From Rana temporaria (Eukaryota > Chordata > Amphibia > Anura > Ranidae), in assembly GCF_905171775.1 (NCBI RefSeq), contig NC_053489.1, positions 141,745,142-141,809,141 of the forward strand: DNA of 64,000 bases. Reading direction: 5' to 3'. The translations under genes and the position numbers were made by a program. Below, in pieces: positions 56,836 to 64,000 of this stretch; positions within the stretch are counted from its first letter, which is position 1; the number at the start of each line of letters is the position of its first letter. The notes beneath the pieces are model-generated. The model made no database searches. It was not told the DNA's origin and worked only from the letters and a program-made list of their open reading frames with translations.

Positions 56836-59120
56836 TTGCCCTCCAAGCAGATTTCCTGTAACATGTCACTGTTTCCCACACAGATATGTGCTAGTCCACT
56901 CTTTGGGTAATAGTGACCCCCAGTGTCCAGCATTGGAGTCTGGCACCTTCCAAGGCAGCACCTGCTTGGCCATGATAAGGTAGTCTCCAACATATGCGCA
57001 AAAAGCATGTGGCAGGCAGGGCTCTTCCGCACCAAGCAACATTTATGTGAACCGTTATGTTGTAACAGCCATCAATAATTGATTACATCCGGCATCAATG
57101 ATCATGCTCTAATTACTCTCCTGCACATGTTCTTAGTCATGTGTTCACTTTCAAGAACATTCCTGGTGTATCTCTCTGTAGTGTAACCTGATACATGATG
57201 TATCCTAAGCCAATTTCCAGGCAGGGAGGTTGCCCCCTAGGGGCAGGTTATGTACCTGGTTGGGGCCTACATCAGTGAAATTTTCAGCGTACAGCCCATA
57301 GGAACGCTGATTCTTGGCTGTTAATTGCAGAGTTAATGTGAGTGTATATTTTATTTGTTTTTAACCAATTAAACTTGACAATTTTACGCTATGGGATAAT
57401 TTTTTATGCTTCAATGCTGAGAACTGTGGTTGCAAATCTCGCATTGGTTTCGTTGAGGAGAGTAAGTGAGCCATCAAGTGGAGGGCGCAGCAAGAGTATA
57501 GTAGAGGGGCCAGAAGATATAATAAAAGTGGACTGTTACCTGCTTCTAATAACCCATACAGAGAAATGTGCAGCTGGCCATGACACAAATCACCATGATA
57601 AGGAGTCAACCATTGATTACCACAGTGGTCATGGTGATCGAGTAATCATCTGTAGTGTGAGCTTTTCTAGGTTCTGGCCTTTTTACATATAGGGTTATGT
57701 ATCTACAAGCCATTTTAAGTAGCACTCCATTTTTTTAATATTTTCTGAGAAGTAGCTGTTTATGCAGGACACCCAAAGACACTTGTCTCTTGACGTCTCC
57801 CTCAGTATCCTCCACATATACCTGTCTTCTTCCAGGCTAGGTCTAGACCCACCTGGGGCCGCAGCAGGTTCCAGTATGAGGTCCAGGTCGTGAGGTGAGG
57901 GACTACTAACGCGGTGCCCTGCACCTGCCAAGCCACTCTCCTCCTAACTGGCTGGCTGCTATGTTTACACTGTCCTCAACCTGTGGGTTGCATGTATCAT
58001 CTCACACCCATTTGTGTGCTCTAACCAAAGGATCAAAAAGCTTTAACTCCCAGTATTCAGATTCTTGTGATACATCACTTGTTCTCCTTCTTAAAGCACT
58101 TCTTTATATTAGGTGGCACAGACAACTTCTTCATTAAATAAAAAGTCTCCTTCACTTACAGACTTCGAAAGCGTACATGAACAGGACACATCAATCTTCA
58201 GAACATTTCTCTCATAAAAAAATAATAAACATACATTTGGCTGTGCAACATCTTTTGAGGTAGATTGGCAGTGCTTCTAAATCAAAACACCATCCATAAG
58301 ATTGGTGCATAGGCAACTTGTGCTGACCATACCCGAGTTGGAAAATGTCCATAGTAACTCAAGGTTATGACACTTGGTTTCCCTGAGAATTTGCCCTTTG
58401 GATGGATGGCAACAAGAAAAAGAGTTGCATCACAGCACTGGTCCTTACTGTTCTGATAAAACACCAGACTCCCTGGGGCTGATCCCCTGCACACATAATG
58501 TATACCCCAGAAGACAGGCAATGACCCTATCCCCACATCATCAGCCAGAAATATTTAAAGTAATAGTGCACAAACAAAGACATACCACAGGTACCTGTCT
58601 ACATGACTACAGAAAAACCTATGTCTTTCTCCTTTCCCTTCTGACAGGCTTGCAGATTGGGTAGCTGAATGAGGATAAAACCCCTGTTCTTATGCAGCTC
58701 ACTCACGGCTGTGCTCAAACACTGGTCTATCACTGAGTAACTATGAAAAACTGTTTCAAGGTATGTCCCATTTTGTCAAGGCTTCTTGATCCCCTGCTTC
58801 TTTAAGTTAGAGTCCCCCCTCCCCCCCCCCCCCCCCCCAATGACTGTTGATCTGATAAATGTAGCAGTATTCAAGAAATAGCAGCAGAGATGCATAAAAC
58901 ACAGGTCCACATAATGGATGAGCAAAAGCAAGAAGATACTTGCAGTGCAGGCCCTCATTTCAAGTGCAGCTCCATCAAGCAGCACACTAGTGACATCACC
59001 AAACCCCACAAAGTATCTTACAAGACTAGTATTTAGAGTTAGGGAGGGAGATGACCCCACTCTGTAGATATACAGCTATTAGGCACAAGGCACAGGATGT
59101 TCACTACTTTTTTAAGAAGG
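56836..59120. other. Unassigned, low-copy-looking DNA with a poly-C run
   Basis: No repeat ends or convincing exons. A C-rich run (C6 T C18, 58814-58838) is the only notable simple sequence. Confidence 0.35.
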
Positions 59121-59405
59121 AATTTGAGACAAAGGTGAGACTTTATTGAGCAGTTACACAGACATCTTACAAAGTTCAATTGCCCGCCAAGCAGTGAGGC
59201 AATGGATTGCCTTGTACTGCACTGCTGATAAAAAGTACTACATGCAGTACTTTTTTTTCAGTGGAGTGTGCCTGCACACCACTGCAGTGCAGTGGTGTGA
59301 ACCTGGCACACAGGAGACAAAGCATCTTGCCTTGTCCATGTGGTGGGACTGCACTAGAATTTCCACCCAACGCAGTCCCACTACATCTGGTGTGAACCAG
59401 CCCTA
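59121..59405. repeat. MITE-like repeat with palindromes, ends in gtgtgaaccagccct
   Basis: Right edge tggtgtgaaccagccctaa resembles the ends of the MITE at 4699-5165. Inside are a perfect 12+1+12 palindrome (59275-59299, cacaccactgca / tgcagtggtgtg) and a hairpin aaaaagtact / agtacttttt (59230-59255). The left edge is undefined. Confidence 0.5.
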
Positions 59406-59722
59406 AACCAGCAAGCGTTGCTAAGAAAGTCAGCCAGTGTGCACTATTAATTGGGCAGGTGATGCAAGCTCAATAGGAAGTAAGGGTAAGGGTAGACAAA
59501 TATATGTTAAAGCCCCCCTCCTCACACCAAAAAATCCTAAACAGAGCAGATCTTATCTGATTAGGGAACAAGTTTATGGTGGCATTTCTGTGTACGTGGT
59601 TGTCCCCCCTGATGTGTTTGCTCCCTAAGCACTGGCAAATTCCCAGTAAAGTGGAGAACGGCAGCAGTAGTCCGACAAGCCAGCAGGTGGTGGCTGACAA
59701 CCCTGTAAACTTTTTTTTTTGC
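59406..59722. other. Unassigned spacer
   Basis: Nothing recognised. It ends in a T10 run before the next TTAA element. Confidence 0.3.
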
Positions 59723-59726
59723 TTAA

Positions 59727-60160
59727 AAAAAAATGGTTGTAAACCCCAGTCCTGAAATCTGAACAAAGCACTTACTTGTCTCTCTTTAAAGCTCTAGGTT
59801 TTATTTCTCTCTGGTGCTTCATTCCTCTGTTATCAGCATGAGTCACTTCTGACAAGTTTTCCTGACACATGAGATAAACTTGTGTCGGGGAGGGGGATAA
59901 GCACACAGCGTGTCAATTCAGAATACAGCTCTGCATGTTCCTTTGTTCCCCTGCCAATGTGGAGGAGGGTGTCCCTTTCCTCCAATCAGCTCTCACACAG
60001 TGTATTAGAGCGCTAACTGCTGCTCTTCACCCCCTCCTCCAGTAGACAAGAGAGGACTACAGATAAACAAGTAAAACTTGTGTAGGAGGATTTGTTTAAT
60101 CTCTGTGTATCACCTGGGGCTATTCACTTCACTGGGTATATGAGAGGGTTTACAGCCACT
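59727..60160. mobile_element. TTAA-flanked MITE (TGGCTGTAAACCC ends)
   Basis: TTAA at 59723-59726 and 60161-60164. Ends aaaaaaATGGTTGTAAACCC and, inverted, AGTGGCTGTAAACCC. 434 bp, non-coding. The following 60165-60485 shows no feature I can assign; a minus frame at 60223-60468 has Lys/Glu-rich, coiled-coil-like composition but no known motif. Confidence 0.8.
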
Positions 60161-60493
60161 TTAAGATCTACCTGGTAGACACGACTTTCCTTGCAGATCA
60201 AGAAGTTGCCTACCCTAGGTTTTTACACATCTGCTATCTCACTGAATTCTTTCACATGCTTTATTTCTCTCCTGACTCTGTTTACCTGTGACTGAGTGCC
60301 AGGCCAATTTACATGCATTTTTTCTGCTTCCTTGGTTTGTTTTGTCTCTGATATTTGGTATTGCTCTTTGGTTTGGCTAAATTCACTCTCTGACCTACAA
60401 CAAATGACTTGGCATGTTACCCAAATTAACTCCTGACTCCACTTTTGCACTTTGAACAAGCCCCTCAACTATCTCACAGTGTTGTATCTTATG

Positions 60494-60921
60494 CAGGGCA
60501 GCCATCACAAATTTTGGGGCCCCTTACACAGCTTTAGGCAGGGCCCCCCTGGAGCATAGAACCGGGAGGGGGGGGGGGTGTTGACGAAAAAAAACAAGTG
60601 TAATCTCTTCTCTACTCTCTCCTGATGCAAGATGATAAGCGGGGGGGGAGCCTTACAGGTATAATGCAAAAAATAAATGGAGTGGGGCCGGCCGTGCATG
60701 TAAGGGGCCCTGGGGACCATTGGGCCCCTTACAGGTGTAATGCAAAAAATAAATAAAAATAAAATGGGAGAGGGGCCAGCTGAGCCTGTAAGGGGCCCTG
60801 GGGACCATCAGCCCCTTACAGGTGTAATGCAAAACAAAATGGGAGGGGGGCCAGTCGGGCCCCTGGGGACCATTGGGCCCCTTACAGGTGTAATGCCTGT
60901 ACCCCCCTGATGGCGGCCCTG
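60494..60921. mobile_element. hAT-like element CAGGGCAGCCATCA with tandem repeats
   Basis: Ends CAGGGCAGCCATCA and, inverted, CAGGGCCGCCATCA, flanked by a perfect atcttatg at 60486-60493 and 60922-60929. CAGGG fits hAT. The interior has three to four imperfect units of ggggaccattgggcccctta with caggtgtaatgcaaaa. Confidence 0.87.
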
Positions 60922-60927
60922 ATCTTA

Positions 60928-62007
60928 TGTAGCGCCTGGTTACTTCTAAGAACCGGTGCTAGTTTAAATTTAGAGGGGGTCAGAGAGTTAGTTAGCTCTG
61001 ATCAGGCTAATTTTGTTCAAATTCGGGTCTCTGTCTCAGCTTGGCTGTACTGTGGGCTCATTCTGTCGCTTCTGGGGTGATGGTCCCACCCCAGGACGAC
61101 AGGTGGCAGCAGTGGTGTTGAGGTTTGGGTGCTTTTCCCCAGCAGCCCATCAGGAGGGGTTTTCCTCGCTGTGCATGCTGGGGGAGGGCATTTATGAGAC
61201 AGACACCATTGGTCTGGGTTCTTCTTCCAGTGTGGCACCCACCTTTAGCGTGACCACATCACGTCACCCCTTCGAAATGGCCTTCCAGGCCAGGGTGCAC
61301 GTGCCACGCGGTGTTCCTGGTTTCGGGACCACGTTGGTCCGGAACATTTAAGCTGTGGCTGGGCCCCAGTGATCGACTGGGTCCCCAATCCTAAGAAGAT
61401 CCCAAGCGTTGTTCCTTTGAGAGGAAGCTGTTCGGTGGGGAGTCCACCTGAGGAGAGCCAAGAGAGGCTGGTAATCCAATAGGGTCTCGACAATCCACCG
61501 GGGATCAAGGTAACCGGGTACTGAAAGGCTGGACGTTGGTCACCTATCAGTCGGTAACCTAAAAACTAACTTCCTGAAGGAGATCCAGGCGCAAAGTCTA
61601 TTAAGGAGGATTATCTCCACTATTTCAATTCTAAGGAGGGTCTGTGGCAGAGACTTTTTCCTAAGTTCCGAGTGCTACTCTGGCTGCCAGGTCAGTGAGA
61701 GAGGCCTGTCCAGGTACACTATACCCACTCTGACTGGAGTGGCAAAGAAAAAAAAATGTTGTTGGAAGCAGGATTGTTTCCCTATTGTTACGCCTGAATC
61801 TGCTGTTTCTCCTTCTACTGCATCTTTACTCTTCACTTCAAGTTTTATTGTTTTTACCCGGCTGGGTAATAAAGAGCACAGAAAAAGACACCTGTCGTGG
61901 ACATTCCGTTACTGCTACTTTCACCATACACCCCTAGACAGCAGAGGAGCCACGAGGTAACATGCCACCCAAAACAAGCCAGCCGCTCCTTCGGGGGTAG
62001 TGCTACA
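60928..62007 (+). mobile_element. Solo LTR of an LTR retroelement
   Basis: A 1,080-bp TG...CA element: TGTAGCGCCTGG at the start, GGGGGTAGTGCTACA at the end. Flanked by ctta (60924-60927 and 62008-62011), a 4-bp target duplication, and no internal region is attached. A candidate polyadenylation signal AATAAA lies at 61868-61873, followed by gagcacag. A TATA-like tttatgag is near 61190. Other copies are at 36783-40769, 54070-54995 and 34536-34747, all minus. Family (Gypsy or ERV-like) undetermined, because no coding region is present. Confidence 0.78.
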
Positions 62008-62011
62008 CTTA

Positions 62012-62516
62012 TATTAGTCCCCTAGTGCCAGTCACAGAAATTTGTAAACAATTATATGATCAGCAGAGGTGCTTACAGCAAGTTATCGCAGTGGTCAACT
62101 GGAGGACAATATTGCTATAAAGCTTCTTTGTTATTTTCCCAATGGAGTTTGCAGACAGATGGAATAAACACAATGCAGACATAAGACAGAATTCACACGC
62201 TAAAACACCAAGATGAAGTTTTTTTTTTTTTTAAGTGACAGCTAAATTCAGTCTCGTGAATTTTTAAAATGACAGTCACAGATTTGAAAATAAAGATCCT
62301 TATCCTTTGTAAAGCTTCATGAATTGAGCCTGTATTGTACTAAATCACAAGTTGCAAACAATATTAGGGCTACTCGGTTACTAAAGGATATTTAGGGATA
62401 GGTGGAAAAATATTGCGCAAACAGTGAAGGTGGGAAATAGTAAAGATATAGTGAGTAATAAATGGATAATATAAATGGAAGCTGCTATATAGAAATGTGA
62501 CAAATATTCTGAATAG
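62012..62516. other. Unassigned DNA
   Basis: AT-rich with a T15 run near 62219. Nothing recognised. Confidence 0.3.
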
Positions 62517-63678
62517 AAGGTGGATAGAATGTAGCGCTAACCCTTATGTGAAATGGGAATACACATAAAAGGATAAATGTTCTAAAAATCATTCAAAACG
62601 AAATGAGTGAGAAAGTCCCACGTGATAATAATCATTCAATATAAGAAGAACAAGGAAGTCCAACCTAATATATAAAAAAGTGATGGCAGATCTAGTCAAA
62701 TTACCTAGATCTGGTCCAAAGCAAACAAATGGAGGGTGAGTCCACAGTAATGAATGGTGCTCTTCAAATGGGTAAGTATAAGCTGATGGACAGGACATCC
62801 AATAAAGAAATCAATCTTCTCTAGTGTAGTAAGAATGGATACCCTTACCGCAATGTATGTCAGCGACAGCGGATCATATGAGCTTGGATAGCCAGATCGA
62901 TGCGTGGCCCAGACAGTGGAAGAAACCCGGGATCTCCAGTGGAAACTCCAAAGATCCTCGTGACACTCCAACGATTCAAGGCAGACGGCTAGATGGGGAG
63001 CAACCCTCTAACTTAGATCCCACAGGGATATATGGAAAAAAAGGTAAGGGGACTCCAGTGGTGTAGGTCAACCAACTAATTTTTGACCTACACCATTGGA
63101 GCTCCCTTCCCTTTTTTCCCATATATCACTGTGGGATCTAAGTTAGAGGGGTGCTCCCCATCTAGCCGTCTGCCTTAAATCGTTGGAGTGTCACAAGGTT
63201 CTTTGGAGTTTCCAATGGAGATCCAGGTTTCTTCCACCGTCTGGGCCACGCATCGATCTGGCTATCCAAGCTCACATGATCCGCTGTCGCTGACATACGG
63301 GTCCATCAGTTGCGGCAAGGGTATCCATTCTTACTACAATAGAGAATTTTTTTTTTATTGGATGTCCTGCCCATCAGCTTATACTTACCCATTTGAAGAG
63401 CACCATTCATTACTGTGGACTCTCCAAGACTGTGAACTTTACTGTGGACTCTACAAGACCATCCATTTGTTTGCTTTGGACTAGATCTAGGTCATTTGAC
63501 TAGATCTGCCTTCACTTTTTTATATATTAGGTTGGACTTCCTTGTTCTTCTTATATTGAATGATTATTATCAAGTGGGACTTTCTTACTCATTTAGTTTT
63601 GAATGATTTTTACAACTTGATCCTTTTATGTGTATTCCCATTTCACATAAGGGTTAGCGCTACATTCTATCCACCTTC
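62517..63678. mobile_element. Foldback element, about 0.55-kb arms
   Basis: The left arm from gaaggtggatagaatgtagc pairs with the right arm ending gctacattctatccaccttc. The pairing runs to the centre at gtgtaggtca (63061-63070) and tgacctacac (63084-63093). The right arm has a duplicated gtgaactttactgtggactc segment near 63415-63455. No flanking duplication was verified. A minus frame and a mirrored plus frame (MSCPSAYTYPFEEHH) are arm artefacts. Confidence 0.83.
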
Positions 63679-64000
63679 CACTAAAGGATCTTTACCATAA
63701 ATTATACCGTATGGACTCACTAAAGTGCACTTACTGATCAGATGTGATTTCCTTTTTCTTCAATAGAGTACCAACTTTTATGGTTGATGAATAATTCACT
63801 TATTGTATAATGGAACTTTAGGATGCTACAATTTATATCCACATTAGTCACACAGACTTTATTTCTCCCAGAGATATCAATTGGAAGATCTGCTATTCTA
63901 ATGCAGTAGATATTTTCACCAAACGGGCAGCAATACATTTGATAAATTATTCATTTTACATATAAATCGTTCTTTAATATTTTTATGTGTTTTCGGTAAC
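63679..64000. other. Unassigned DNA at the window edge
   Basis: AT-rich, no feature recognised. Confidence 0.3.

Noticed and set aside
59275..59299. Perfect 25-bp palindrome as an operator-type site
   Set aside because: It lies within a MITE-like repeat built of inverted words, and nothing links it to a promoter.
60223..60468. 81-residue Lys/Glu-rich minus frame, possibly LINE ORF1
   Set aside because: No recognised motif and no neighbouring LINE sequence. Length and composition alone are not enough.

Overview
The window is eukaryotic, repeat-dense DNA with no recognisable host gene, rRNA, tRNA or CRISPR array. The mix of a Tx1/L1-type LINE, a Penelope-like retroelement, three Tc1-like transposons, hAT-like and Harbinger-like non-autonomous elements and very many TTAA-flanked elements suggests an amphibian, most likely a frog of the ranid type. 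That assignment is an inference from repeat content only. Most long open frames are chance frames in minisatellites or transposon interiors. The only confidently recognisable proteins are decayed transposases and reverse transcriptases.

Layout. 1-9135: a minus-strand LINE split by a deep nest. An outer hAT-like element (8-bp target duplication) holds a 41-bp minisatellite with a large tandem duplication and a relic of the CCACTT family. Inside the relic sits a second hAT-like element, and inside that a Harbinger-like element carrying a TTAA-flanked foldback and an almost intact Tc1 transposon. 9256-20064: TTAA-flanked and GGGCCAGAT-type elements, a 5'-truncated LINE, and a hAT-like element filled with a 47-bp minisatellite. 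20694-26192: one CCACTT-family element broken by a CCTCCCTGG element, a decayed Tc1 (itself hit by two TGCCGCGTACAC MITEs) and a Harbinger-like element. 26415-29449: a minus-strand Penelope-like element interrupted by a palindromic MITE and a CCACTT element. 29454-36778: more CCACTT elements, one nested in another, with foldbacks and an LTR fragment. 36783-40769: a minus-strand LTR split by a Harbinger-like element that contains a 2.1-kb giant foldback. 41168-47818: MITEs. 48246-51697: a third Tc1 split by a complete CCACTT element with a 10/20-bp minisatellite. 51998-55000: a truncated CCACTT copy, a foldback and an LTR copy. 55000-59120: mostly unexplained, low-copy-looking DNA with one unrecognised 222-codon frame. 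59727-63678: a TTAA element, a hAT-like element sitting 2 bp inside a solo LTR, and a foldback.

No genes act together as a pathway. The interest is stratigraphic. Many insertions preserve target duplications and an inferable empty site, so the order of transposition can be read directly. Stretches that stayed unexplained are listed as such.
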